Of a stretch of 18,652 nucleotides of DNA, positions 6,076-14,900 are shown piece after piece. Position 1 is the stretch's first letter; each line of letters begins with the position of its first letter. Made by a program: the position numbers and the translations under genes. The notes under the pieces are model-generated. The model saw only the letters and a program-made list of their open reading frames with translations. It was not told the DNA's origin and did no database searches. Source of the stretch: Candidatus Kerfeldbacteria bacterium. GTDB lineage: Bacteria > Patescibacteriota > Patescibacteriia > Veblenbacterales > UBA10138. The DNA lies in contig JACRFM010000012.1 of NCBI GenBank assembly GCA_016234305.1, positions 1 to 18,652 on the forward strand, read 5' to 3'.

Positions 6076-7950
6076 CTAACCAATTTCCGGTTCATCAACT
6101 TGCGCGGCAAATTCTTTTTTAGCTTGCTCAATTTCTAGCAGTTGCCGCGGGTCAGAGGTAATAAGTTGGTCTTCAGTATAAGAAGCTACGATTTTAATAG
6201 CCGCATGCTTGTTGCCGGCAAAAAATATACCCTCGCCCACGCCGCATTCTAGTAGCAAATATTTTTCGCCTTCGGTCAACATAAATGTCTTTACAATTTT
6301 GTCTATACCGGCTGGCGTTTGTTTCAGTAACAACTGCAAGGCTGAATTAGTCACAATGGCCTGGCCGTAGGGTGAAGTCAAAAAGTCATTAACATCCTGG
6401 GTAATGGTCGTTACACCCAAATAATACTTACGGCATCTCTTCACCAGCGCAAAAATAAATTTAGCGCTGTCTTCATTTTGCATTAACCACCAGGCTTCAT
6501 CAATCATTAAAATGCGCTTTTTAAGTTCCGAACGAACCGCGTTCCAAATATAATTCACGATGGAATAAATCGCCATGGGCCTAAGTTCATCCTCCAGGTC
6601 ACGCACGGAAAAAACCACCAGTTGATTGCGCATATCAATGCTGGTCGGCTTATTAAACAAACCGGCAAAAGTACCCTCAGTATATTTTTTCAATCTAATA
6701 ACCAAATCTTCCGCGCCCACCATACCGCTTAAAACTTCTTCCAAGTCCGACATCACCGGTGGCTCTATATTAGACAGGTCAGATGTCGGCGTAATGTCTT
6801 TTTTAGCATAAGTTTCCAGCAGCGCCCGGTCAATAATAGAATCCTCCTGATGAGTCAGCTGCCCCAGCATTAACCGCAGCAAACCTTTCAAGGTAATAAC
6901 CGCCGAACGTATAATATCACCAGCCTTAACATCACCCACCGGCCGGGGTAAATCAAAAGGATTTATTTTAGCCTCGGAATTAAGCGAGATATTAACATAA
7001 GCCCCGCCCACAGCTTCAGCCAAATGTTTATATTCCATTTCCGGGTCAATAATAATAACATCCGTCCCCATCATTAAAGAACGTAAAGCTTCTAACTTAA
7101 CCGAGTAGCTTTTGCCCGCGCCCGAGGTGGCAAACACAGCCATGTTGGCATTCTGCAAGCTAAAACGGTCAAACAAAATCAAGGAATTATTATGACGATT
7201 AATGCCGTATAAAATGCCATTGTCACTGGTTAATTCCGAGGAGGTAAAGGGAAAAGATGAGGCAATCGGCGATGAATTCATATTAAAATAAACCTGCAAT
7301 TCATCACTGCCTAAGGGCAGAGTAGAATTGAAGCCCTGCTCAGCCTGCCATAAAGCCCGCCGCGAATAAACTAATTTTTGCCCGAATAAAGATTCCGTTT
7401 CCTCCGTCATTTTGTCTAATTCTTTAACGCTACCAGCGTATAAGGTAAGGTAGAGCGCGAATTGAAAGAATTTCTCCGAGCCCTGAGTAAGGCTGTCGCG
7501 CAATTGCTCAATGTCCTGCAGGGCGGTTTCACGAACCGGGTCGCGCGGTGCGCCTTTTTCCCGGTCAGCTGATACCTGCGCTTCCAACGCTCCCACTTTA
7601 TTACGCAGTTGTTTTAAAATCATGTCACTCGGCACCAAATAGAAATACATACCCACATCCAGCGGAAAATTCAAATTAGTTATAGGCGAGAACCAACCCA
7701 GGGAAATGTACCTTGGGTATGTTAAAACAAAAAGTGTCCGCACAAAAATACAGTTCAGCTCCAAATAATTCGGCGTAACACGAAAAGAGGCCGGCGCAAT
7801 TAGCTCCCGGATTTTAAGCGAGCCTTGGCGCAAAATTCTTTCCGCTTCCAGTAGTTCGCGGTCAGAAACTTTTGGCTCGGACTGAACCGCTGGTTGAGCC
7901 GCGGCTGACTGTTCAAATTCCCGTTCAACTTTTTGTGGATTAATGGCCAT
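6076..7950 (-). CDS. virB4: VirB4/TraC-family secretion ATPase
   Basis: A 624-aa ATPase that powers assembly or substrate transfer at the inner membrane. The N-terminal part (about 40-240) is the VirB4/CagE-type domain with FVRTLFVLTYPRY and a helical insert (about 110-160). The RecA-like domain has Walker A ATSGAGKS (274-281), a downstream IDPEMEY motif (301-307), Walker B RILMIDEAWWL (479-489, D484 E485) and a TTITQDVNDF motif (514-523) as in VirB4/TraC/HerA-FtsK enzymes. All catalytic residues are present. It follows a smaller VirB4/TraC N-terminal-type gene, as in other CPR loci. The TAG stop is 10 nt before the S23 copy 1 start. The ATG context (TTTCTTATCATGG) matches that of the small membrane protein gene at 4786. 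Confidence 0.95.
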   Translation of the reverse strand: MAINPQKVEREFEQSAAAQPAVQSEPKVSDRELLEAERILRQGSLKIRELIAPASFRVTPNYLELNCIFVRTLFVLTYPRYISLGWFSPITNLNFPLDVGMYFYLVPSDMILKQLRNKVGALEAQVSADREKGAPRDPVRETALQDIEQLRDSLTQGSEKFFQFALYLTLYAGSVKELDKMTEETESLFGQKLVYSRRALWQAEQGFNSTLPLGSDELQVYFNMNSSPIASSFPFTSSELTSDNGILYGINRHNNSLILFDRFSLQNANMAVFATSGAGKSYSVKLEALRSLMMGTDVIIIDPEMEYKHLAEAVGGAYVNISLNSEAKINPFDLPRPVGDVKAGDIIRSAVITLKGLLRLMLGQLTHQEDSIIDRALLETYAKKDITPTSDLSNIEPPVMSDLEEVLSGMVGAEDLVIRLKKYTEGTFAGLFNKPTSIDMRNQLVVFSVRDLEDELRPMAIYSIVNYIWNAVRSELKKRILMIDEAWWLMQNEDSAKFIFALVKRCRKYYLGVTTITQDVNDFLTSPYGQAIVTNSALQLLLKQTPAGIDKIVKTFMLTEGEKYLLLECGVGEGIFFAGNKHAAIKIVASYTEDQLITSDPRQLLEIEQAKKEFAAQVDEPEIG

Positions 7951-8061
7951 GATAAGAAATTTAAAATGTAAATATCAAAAATCAAAATTATAAAACTAAC
8001 AAGGTAACTCCATTTTTAAATTTTAATTTGTCATTTTGCATTTTGATTTTTTAATTTTCAA
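7951..8061. repeat. Short inverted 7-bp-periodic arrays between split VirB4 genes
   Basis: TCAAAAA/TCAAAAT on the left (about 7975-7988) and CATTTTG/CATTTTG/ATTTTTT on the right (about 8032-8052) face each other as an inverted pair. 7948-7982 is about 94% identical to 4784-4818. No gene is present. Confidence 0.5.
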
Positions 8062-8751
8062 CTAGTTAGTTTCCACCTGCACCTTATCCATCCCCGCCAG
8101 CTTTTCCGTTTCTCTAAGTTCCGGGTTATAACTGTTGTAATAAAGCTCAATCAAACTCTGCGTATCCAGGCGCACGGCGGCCAGTCCCATGGAATTCAAA
8201 CCGGCTTCCACTTGCGAAGCGCGCCGGTCCAACGAATCCAAATATTTAACAAATTTATCCCGCGACAAACGAACTGACTGGGCCGCGGAAAATATGGCCA
8301 CAAATCTTTCCCAAAAACTGCGGCGCTTATCCGTACCCGGACTATAAGGCACTATCACATAAAAACGTTTAGTCATTATATCGCCTAGCGAGATAAGCTC
8401 TTTAACATAAGCGGTATAATCGCTAATCTGCACTCGTAACAATTCATTGGTTTGCTGCTTGGCTATGGCATCAAGATTGCTCAAATAGCCATCAATATTG
8501 AGTTTACGAGACTGAATAACTATTTGCAGGGGAAATTCCAGGCTGTTTAAAAAACTGACATATCCTTGAACAATGGCGTTTTGTTCATCATCGCTTTTCA
8601 AAGAAAAGTTAACCGAGGAACACATTAAAACTCCCCGCAAAGTGCCATCCTTAAGAATTACGGCATTATCTCTAATCTCCGCAATATCAAGATAACGGGT
8701 AGTGGAAGGCAGAGATTTTTTACGACCAGTAAGTTCCTTTTGTTTACTCAT
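8062..8751 (-). CDS. VirB4/TraC N-terminal-domain-type protein (no ATPase domain)
   Basis: A 229-aa soluble protein resembling the non-catalytic N-terminal region of TraC/VirB4 ATPases: a strand-rich start (YLDIAEIRDNAVILKDGTLRGVLMCSSVNFSL, read in two parts about 20-51), then FLNSLEFPLQIVIQSRKLNID (about 68-88) and a helical region ending near VETN. There is no Walker A motif. In CPR loci a protein of this kind often precedes the VirB4 ATPase gene, so it is probably a genuine separate subunit and not a broken virB4. It lies between prgI and virB4, same strand. The basic N-terminus (MSKQKELTGRKK) has no membrane helix. Confidence 0.75.
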   Translation of the reverse strand: MSKQKELTGRKKSLPSTTRYLDIAEIRDNAVILKDGTLRGVLMCSSVNFSLKSDDEQNAIVQGYVSFLNSLEFPLQIVIQSRKLNIDGYLSNLDAIAKQQTNELLRVQISDYTAYVKELISLGDIMTKRFYVIVPYSPGTDKRRSFWERFVAIFSAAQSVRLSRDKFVKYLDSLDRRASQVEAGLNSMGLAAVRLDTQSLIELYYNSYNPELRETEKLAGMDKVQVETN

Positions 8752-8883
8752 AATTTAATAAATTTCTAATTGCTAATTGCTCTAATTTCCAAATAATGCC
8801 AAATTTCAAAATCCAAATGTCAAATCAAATCCAAATATCAAAACTTTTTTGGCATTTAGTCATTAAATCATTGGTTTGACATC
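8752..8883. repeat. AT-rich inverted 7-bp-periodic arrays
   Basis: CTAATTG is repeated in tandem at 8766 and 8773. CAAA occurs at 8800, 8807, 8814 and 8821, exactly every 7 bp. Right-hand sequences are inverted relatives: AATGCCAAA against TTTGGCATT, and 8813-8828 against 8873-8888 (14 of 16 positions). No gene. Confidence 0.6.
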
Positions 8884-8937
8884 TGGTTGCCTCGTGCAAC
8901 CATCCCGATGGCCATCGGGATAAAAGCGAAGCTTTTA
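8884..8937. repeat. 54-bp multi-hairpin repeat, copy 2
   Basis: Same element and orientation as 4954-5007, one base different. It lies 48 bp after the prgI stop. The central 20-bp palindrome is intact; the only difference is in the loop of the AAAAGC/GCTTTT hairpin, so pairing is preserved. Confidence 0.85.
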
Positions 8938-8985
8938 CTTTGTCATTGGGATTTTATAGATTGAATATTATTTAGAAATTAAGTT

Positions 8986-9423
8986 TTAGGATTTAGGTTT
9001 TTCCAATATTTCTTCCTCTCCCCTATACATCCCCCCCGTATCCACCAGCATACTAAGCTGGGTGAGTCTTGATTTTTCCAAGGGCGGTTTAACAGCCGTC
9101 ACCGATTTAATAACCGTCATTGGTTTGTGCAAACCTAGCCTAAGCTCTGCCTCGCTTACCTCTTTGCGCCAAATACGCACCTTGGCCCGTTTAAAACTCT
9201 GTATGAAGTTTAACAAAAAATAGTGCACTGGCATACCGTTTACTTTAAAAAATGCCAAAATCATGGCCACCGTCGCAGTTAATACCCCCAATAAAACAAA
9301 CGAGGTAAAATCAAATAATTTAAACTCCAGAAAAATGAAAAAAGCGGCTACGAGTAAAATAATAAACTGCCGAGTAGTAATGGGGCCGAATATTTTATCT
9401 TCAACATCTATGAATTGTGGCAC
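8986..9423 (-). CDS. prgI: PrgI-family (VirB3-like) membrane protein
   Basis: A 145-aa protein with the PrgI signature PQFIDVEDKIFGPITTRQF at the N-terminus, then two membrane helices (about 19-35 and 40-60) and a cytosolic basic tail with FIQSFKRAKVRIW. PrgI is the VirB3 equivalent, partnering VirB4 at the inner membrane, and the gene order (prgI, VirB4/TraC-N, virB4) fits. The annotated start is GTG. The open frame continues upstream as LQQFTV before the GTG, as in family members that begin M-x-QF-x-VPQF, with CTG where ATG is expected. The true start may therefore be CTG at 9438, next to the S23 copy 2 heptad array. Confidence 0.9.
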   Translation of the reverse strand: MPQFIDVEDKIFGPITTRQFIILLVAAFFIFLEFKLFDFTSFVLLGVLTATVAMILAFFKVNGMPVHYFLLNFIQSFKRAKVRIWRKEVSEAELRLGLHKPMTVIKSVTAVKPPLEKSRLTQLSMLVDTGGMYRGEEEILEKPKS

Positions 9424-9445
9424 GGTGAATTGTTGCAGAAAATTA

Positions 9446-9487
9446 GAATTATGAATTATGAATTATGAATTAAGAATCACGAATAGT
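9446..9487. repeat. GAATNNN heptad array, six units (3' side of S23 copy 2)
   Basis: GAAT occurs at 9446, 9453, 9460, 9467, 9474 and 9481, every 7 bp. It carries the ancestral S23 stop codon (9470-9472) and lies between S23 copy 2 and prgI. Confidence 0.9.
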
Positions 9488-9873
9488 TTTTGATTTTTTT
9501 ATTAAACCGCTAATAATCTTATGAGTGCTGATAGACTGCTCGGCTAATTTATTAAAATTGTCGGTTTTATATAGCCAATGTCACGAGCAATTAGTAACTG
9601 ATTCTGTACTTCGGTAACTGAACCTTGGGCTATGGAGTAAAAGTGGATTTTTTCAGAATAACCTTGGTGACTAAAACCTTCGGCAATATTTGAAGTGATG
9701 GAAACGGCGGCGCGGCGAAGTTGATCCACTAGAGCAAATAGCTCTGTCTTAGGAAAATCAGTAGTTATCTTATAAATCATCAAAACCAATTTATGACCTT
9801 CTTGCCATGCTAATAAATCAGTAAATGTTTTTATCTTTGCTGTATTATTCTTAATTCCCAATTCTTGATTCAT
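9470..9873 (-). pseudogene. S23/IVP-type four-helix bundle protein, copy 2, frameshifted
   Basis: Starts MNQELGIKNNTAKIKTFTD at 9873 and matches copy 1 almost throughout to ARDIGYIK. One base is missing at about 9560-9575 (29 bp against 30 bp in copy 1), so the frame ends early at 9544 (about 109 aa, tail PTILIN). The lost helix is still readable in the next frame to the TIRDS codons and stop at 9470. It lacks the last helix, so it is probably inactive, unless the truncated form is used. It lies between the 689-aa gene and prgI; the upstream gene's TAG stop is inside the 5' heptad array. Confidence 0.85.
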
Positions 9874-9881
9874 AATTCTAG
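9847..9881. repeat. ATTCNNN heptad array, five units (5' side of S23 copy 2)
   Basis: ATTC occurs at 9847, 9854, 9861, 9868 and 9875, every 7 bp. It contains the S23 start codon (9871-9873) and the TAG stop of the upstream 689-aa gene (9878-9880). Confidence 0.9.
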
Positions 9882-11947
9882 AATCTGATACGTTCATTAA
9901 AATCCACAATAGCGTTGAATTCTTCTTCATTCAAGGTAACTTCACCGGCTTGGGTTTGCTTAGCAATAATGCCGGCCACTGACTGACCACTGTCAATACT
10001 GGCGCGTCCAACTTCCAAATACTTTTGATAAACCAGAGAAGCCTGCCAAGCTCTGATAGCTTCAACCTTTTTACCAACTGAAGCTTCACCAATGATGTCT
10101 ATCTTTTTTTGAAGTTTCTGCAAGGCATCAGCGGGATTATCAGACAACCGCCGCAAATCAACTATAGACAAGGTCCGAAGCTCCTCAATCGGTCCAAGTA
10201 CACGAGGCGGCGCTTTAACATCAACCAGACGCTGCCGGGGAATAGGGGCGTGCTCCAGACCTGAAGACTTTACAGGGCTAGTATTAACTATTGGCGTTTT
10301 ATCGGTTTCAATCTTGTTAACAATTTCCTGTAAAATCCATTGTCTGGTATCTTCCGCTTCCTCCGGAGTAAGCGGACTTTTAAATTTAACTGACTCTGAC
10401 TTGGAAACCTGCCCGCTAGGTACTGGCGGCAGATTTGATTTTGATACTGTTATACTCTGTGCGACTTTGTCATTCTGGATAGAATGAGGAGTATTACTAT
10501 CTCCCAATTCTTGATTCGTGATTCTTGATTCGTGATTCCGACCACTTATACTCTGTCCGGCCACCGCCTCAGCCTCAATCATCTTATCCAATTCAGTTTT
10601 GGGTTTTGGCGCTATATCACTCTGTTCTGTCTCGTCAGTCTGAGTGGAGCGACCTGCCCTCCATAGCCTTGGCGAAGGAGGAAGAATCTCTTCCCCCTTC
10701 CCCATTCCTAATTCTTGATTCTTAATTCGTAATTCAAACTCTTTCTTAGCCTGCTGCAAAATCCCAATAACTTTTTCAGTCTTTTCCGAAGTTAAACCAA
10801 GTCCGCCATTATCCGTGCTCTTAAGCAACATTTCTTTGGCCTCTATGACATCCCGCACGTCCTTTAAAAAGGAAACAAATAGTTGCACAAACCGCTTGTG
10901 ACTAACCTCGTCCTTAAAACTAAAATTATGTTCCTTCACCACTTCCTCGGCCAACTCTCGCAATTGACTTTCCAAATTATTCGCCATTCGCCATTCGCCA
11001 TTCGCCATTCGCTCGCGATAGCGATCCGCTTCCCGCTCATCCGTCTCATCAAACAAAAATGCGGGGGTGGGTTGCTTTAAAGCTGCTGGGGCTTTAACCA
11101 AATTTGCCAAAGTCTTAGCCGTATTTTCTGAACTGCCCCCAGATGTTTTAGTTGGCAGCACCGCTTCGCCCTCCCCCAACACTTCCAAAGCTTCTTTTAC
11201 CACTGGATCTAAACCTGCAGTGAGTTTATCACTCTCTTCCCAGATACCTTCTTCCGGGTTAAGGGTTTTCCATTTTCCATCAATCACCATGGAATAACCT
11301 TCCTCTACACCACCCGGCTCAGTTGATAAATATTTCAAACGCTCACAAAAATAAATCAACCTTTTTAACTTTTCTCTATCTTCATTAGACAATGAACGAG
11401 CGTTATTACTGTTAGTAACATACTGCACCTGTGTTACCGTATCTGTTTTATCTGTACCAAACAGAGAACGACAATCTCTAAGCCAGTTTCCAATCGTCGG
11501 CCTGACTGAATTCTGTCCCAATTTTATGTCTGCGTTGGTAAGTAACTGCTTGCTTCGCACTAAGGCCTCGTTAATATTTTTTTTAAAAACATCGCGATCG
11601 TCCACTATAATCATAGTAACTAATTTGGCTTTTAACTTTTGCCATAAATCATAACCGTCTATGGACAAAGCTTCTACAAAATGCTCTTTAAATAAATCGA
11701 CTATCTCTGCCTCCCGCAACATTGGCAGGGCAATAAATTTAGCTCTGACCAATAAGGCCTGATATCTACTATAAATTTCAGCTTCACTCTGGGGAAAATC
11801 AGAATTTTGCTTAAGATACAATTCAAAATTCCTGACAAAAGTATAAGCCTCCGGCGCCATGTCAAACAATATTACCTGTTTATTAAGGTAATCTTCAATC
11901 TCTTTAAGTATCTGCGGAGATTTAAAATCAATGTCCACTTGCGCCAT
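9878..11947 (-). CDS. 689-aa secretion-locus protein of unknown function carrying heptad insertions
   Basis: I do not recognise a family. The protein is hydrophilic with no signal peptide or membrane helix. Residues about 1-190 are helical (EIEDYLNKQVILFDMAPEA onward), about 200-240 are helical with a Trp/Glu-rich tail, about 260-310 and 395-560 are low-complexity and Pro/Ser/Thr-rich, and about 600-689 are again helical (LSIVDLRRLSDNPADALQKL; ending FNERIRF). Three in-frame 35-bp heptad arrays give the peptides RMANGEWRMANN (about 313-325), LRIKNQELG (about 406-414) and NHESRITNQELG (about 470-481). A palindromic repeat at 10658-10681 adds PPSPRLWRAGRS. All fall in the disordered middle, so it is a tolerant linker. 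It starts 10 nt after the VirB6-like gene ends. A cytosolic partner of the channel is possible but only by position. Confidence 0.75.
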   Translation of the reverse strand: MAQVDIDFKSPQILKEIEDYLNKQVILFDMAPEAYTFVRNFELYLKQNSDFPQSEAEIYSRYQALLVRAKFIALPMLREAEIVDLFKEHFVEALSIDGYDLWQKLKAKLVTMIIVDDRDVFKKNINEALVRSKQLLTNADIKLGQNSVRPTIGNWLRDCRSLFGTDKTDTVTQVQYVTNSNNARSLSNEDREKLKRLIYFCERLKYLSTEPGGVEEGYSMVIDGKWKTLNPEEGIWEESDKLTAGLDPVVKEALEVLGEGEAVLPTKTSGGSSENTAKTLANLVKAPAALKQPTPAFLFDETDEREADRYRERMANGEWRMANNLESQLRELAEEVVKEHNFSFKDEVSHKRFVQLFVSFLKDVRDVIEAKEMLLKSTDNGGLGLTSEKTEKVIGILQQAKKEFELRIKNQELGMGKGEEILPPSPRLWRAGRSTQTDETEQSDIAPKPKTELDKMIEAEAVAGQSISGRNHESRITNQELGDSNTPHSIQNDKVAQSITVSKSNLPPVPSGQVSKSESVKFKSPLTPEEAEDTRQWILQEIVNKIETDKTPIVNTSPVKSSGLEHAPIPRQRLVDVKAPPRVLGPIEELRTLSIVDLRRLSDNPADALQKLQKKIDIIGEASVGKKVEAIRAWQASLVYQKYLEVGRASIDSGQSVAGIIAKQTQAGEVTLNEEEFNAIVDFNERIRF
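10507..10541. repeat. ATTCNNN heptad array inside coding sequence (array A)
   Basis: ATTC occurs at 10507, 10514, 10521, 10528 and 10535. The units alternate TTG/GTG in the variable positions. The array is in frame with the 689-aa gene and in the same orientation as the 5' arrays of the S23 genes. Confidence 0.85.
10658..10681. repeat. Palindromic dispersed repeat inside coding sequence
   Basis: CCTCC/GGAGG outer stem with CCTT-GGCG-AAGG inside. From memory, this 'CCTTCGCCAAGGCTATGGAGG' type unit is common in CPR genomes. It is in frame, 22 bp from heptad array B. Confidence 0.55.
10704..10738. repeat. ATTCNNN heptad array inside coding sequence (array B)
   Basis: ATTC occurs at 10704, 10711, 10718, 10725 and 10732: five exact 7-bp steps. 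The sequence is close to the S23 5' arrays (ATTCCTAATTCTTGATTC). Confidence 0.85.
10979..11013. repeat. ATTCGCC heptad array inside coding sequence (array C)
   Basis: ATTCGCC is repeated perfectly at 10979, 10986, 10993 and 11000, with ATTCGCT at 11007. 21 bp (three units) encode seven residues, giving the MANGEWR repeat of the protein. Confidence 0.9.
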
Positions 11948-11957
11948 AACAAATTAT

Positions 11958-14900
11958 TTAATCCTCATAACGATAATGAAAAGATTTGTGCACGGAAGCA
12001 TCTAAATCGCCGGCGGCTGGCAATCTCCCAATAGCATCATCCATTATTTGCCAAAATTTTCTACCCATATATTCTACATCATATAGTCCTGGTATTCTCT
12101 TCAAAATCTCTCTAACATCCGGCTGATTTAAATTCACCACAATATTAGGGTTAGTTTCACCGCGCTCTATAAACTGGGCTATGTCGCGCCCTAAGTTGGA
12201 AACTAGGGCCACCCCCAAGGGAGATATTTTAAATTTCCTATCGCCGTCCGGTGTATTATATTCGCCGCCATAAGCCAAACGGTTAAAATTCCGAGCCAGT
12301 TCACGCGGATTGCTTTTTCTGATTTCGGCCAAACATTCTTTAACATGATACTGATCGGTGAACCATTCAAACTTACCGCCCCGGTGGCCAATTATACGAG
12401 CCGTTTCCCAGTGATGGCGCGATTCATTTATATAAGACATGTCATTAGCTAAACCCAAGGCCTGCTGTTGACCCATGCCACCATGTTCAACAACTTCTTT
12501 TTGGAAAAAATCCTTTAACCCCTTAAAATCACTGGAATAACCATAAGCGTTAAATAATTCATTGTCATTGTAATCATTAGCTAGTTTGCGCAAAATGGCA
12601 TCCATCCGCACCGGGTCTTTTTCGTGCTGGGCCTGTCTAAAATAGGCAATTAGCTCGTGGTAGTTATCAGTATTTATTTTTTTCAATTCCTCATTGACTA
12701 ATGTCCTCCGGGCCTGTTCAGCATAAAATGTCGGCGGCAGCATATACTCCTCACGGTGTTTTTCTTTCCCTCTTATTTGTTCCATGCCTATTTCCGCTGA
12801 ATCACGGTATTTGCTTCGCTCGGCTTCTGTCCATAATTCTTTTTCGGTCTTTTCGGGGTTGTCTTTTCCAGCCTTTTCTAAAAATTCCATAACCTTTCTC
12901 ATGGCCTTGGCTTGAGCTAAGATGGCTTTACTCTTTTCATCATTAACCCCAGCGGCGTCTTTGGGCGCAGCTAAATTACCTTTTTGTATTTCTGAAATAT
13001 CAATTTTTTGCTTTTTTATTCTATCAGTCAAATTCAATATGGAATCATTGATTCTGCTCAACAATGGACCCTCTACGCCCTCTTTCTCCATTTTCTCTTT
13101 TTCATCAATCTTTTCGCTTAATTCACGAAGAATGCCAGCCAACAGCTCATTCTTGCTTTGAATTTCGTCGCTGCCATATTTGTTATTTGCTAAGGCAGTG
13201 GCGTCTTTTTCTTTTTGCTCTGTTTCTTTTTTGTATTCATCCCAAGCAAGCCTTCTCAGTGTTTCAGGATCTTTATTGGCCTCATCTTTAGCTGTTTGTT
13301 TTTTGCCACCCTTGCCATCTTCACCCACCCATTCGTTTATTTGTTCTTGGGCCTGTTTGGTTGATGGTTTTAACAAATTGCCATTTTTATCAACCTTATT
13401 AAATTCACCTTTTTTATAATTAAGTGCCTCAATTTTAGCGCGAGCTATAGTAGCCTCCAGCTCATTAGACGGATTATCTACTATGGCTTGCTGCTGCTCT
13501 ATTTGGGTATTAATGTGTTCAAACTCCGCATCATTTTTATCCAATTCAGCTTTATCTTTTTCTAACTGTTTTTTTTTGGCTTTATCAGCATCAGACAACT
13601 TTGGCTGCTTCTTCAATGCTTCCAATTCTGCTTCTTTTGCTTTTGCATCTTTGCTAATACCACCATAAAAACTGTTTCTTTTGTCAGCCTCGGTAATAGT
13701 TTCTTCCCTTTTCTTTAAATAAGCCTCCTCTGGGCCGTCTTGTTTACTGGCTAACATTGAAACTTGCAATTTATCTTTCTCATCTTGAATCTCCGCATTT
13801 ATTTTATTCCATTCTTTTTCCCCGCCTGTTAACATCCGCCTGGCGTAACCAAACCCCCGGTGGTTTAAAAAACCGCCGGCGCCATAAGCTTGCCACCAAT
13901 CACGCGACCCGGCAGATAACAATACCCCAGCTTTGGATTTTAACAAACTTCCACCCTTACCCTTCATCATTTGTATATCCCTTTGTTTTCGCTCATGAGA
14001 CCATTCTTGGTAAGCCTCTTTAAGTGACGGCCAATGAAAAGCCGTTATACCAGTAGCAGCGGCCAATTTTCTAAAGCCATAACCGGCCGCGCCCAATGGG
14101 GCCTTAACAATACCCTTGGCAATCGCTGCGCCGGCTTGCTGAATTTTACTTAAGGCCGAACCGGCTAATTTGCCACCGGCCACTCCCAGGCGCTGCGCCA
14201 TCCACAAACCGCCGAGCAGCATTACAATATTTATAATAAAAGATAATAAAACATCTGATTTACCAATGTTGGTAACTACTGCCCCAGGAACATCAGCCAA
14301 AGACATTGAGCTGGCATTTTGCGCCTCGGTTTGATAAAACGCCTTACCAAAAGCGTCACTGTCAAATTGCATAATAGCCAGCGACAACCACAGGAAAAAT
14401 GCCAGAATCGGCCCGCTGGTTAAATACTTGCCAAACGTTTCCCACCACTCAGTAGAATATTTCTTAGCCTGCCCGGGAAAAGCTGACAGTACGTAGGCCA
14501 TGGGCGAGATAATAATTAAGAGCCATAGTATCGCAATTCTTAACAAAAAGACTATTAAATAAATGGCTATGACTACTAAAGTAATTGACATACTTATCAA
14601 AGCCATTATGGAAGCTACAAAATAAGCACTATCATCGCCTGAATCTGTAGCTTTAATACCGCCGATTTTTTTATCCTTGGCAAAGGTAAACATATCCTCA
14701 ATATGAAAACCATTCACAAAATTACCAGCGGCCGCGTCTTTAAAACCGTTGACAAAGGTGAGCATTATTACCTGCGAAAAATCAATAAACAAACCAGTCA
14801 ACATTTTGGAAAAGTTGACCAGTACCGACATTATCAAAAGTTTGCTTAATAATTTTTTATATTGATACTCTTCAATCCGGAAAGTGGTGGCAAAGGCGAT

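Noticed and set aside
6066..6131. N-terminal extension of S23 copy 1 to 6131 (and similarly of copy 2 to 9930)
   Set aside because: Both overlap the 3' ends of the upstream genes in another frame, are unrelated to each other, and the shared protein begins at MNQELG.
8062..8751. The VirB4/TraC N-terminal-type gene as a broken piece of virB4
   Set aside because: The following virB4 already has its own N-terminal domain, the two genes are separated by 111 bp with their own starts, and the two-gene arrangement is usual in CPR secretion loci.
9446..9487. Heptad arrays as possible CRISPR arrays
   Set aside because: The unit is 7 bp with 3 variable bases, far too short for repeats with spacers, and no cas1 or effector gene is present; the Cas2-like protein alone is not evidence of CRISPR.
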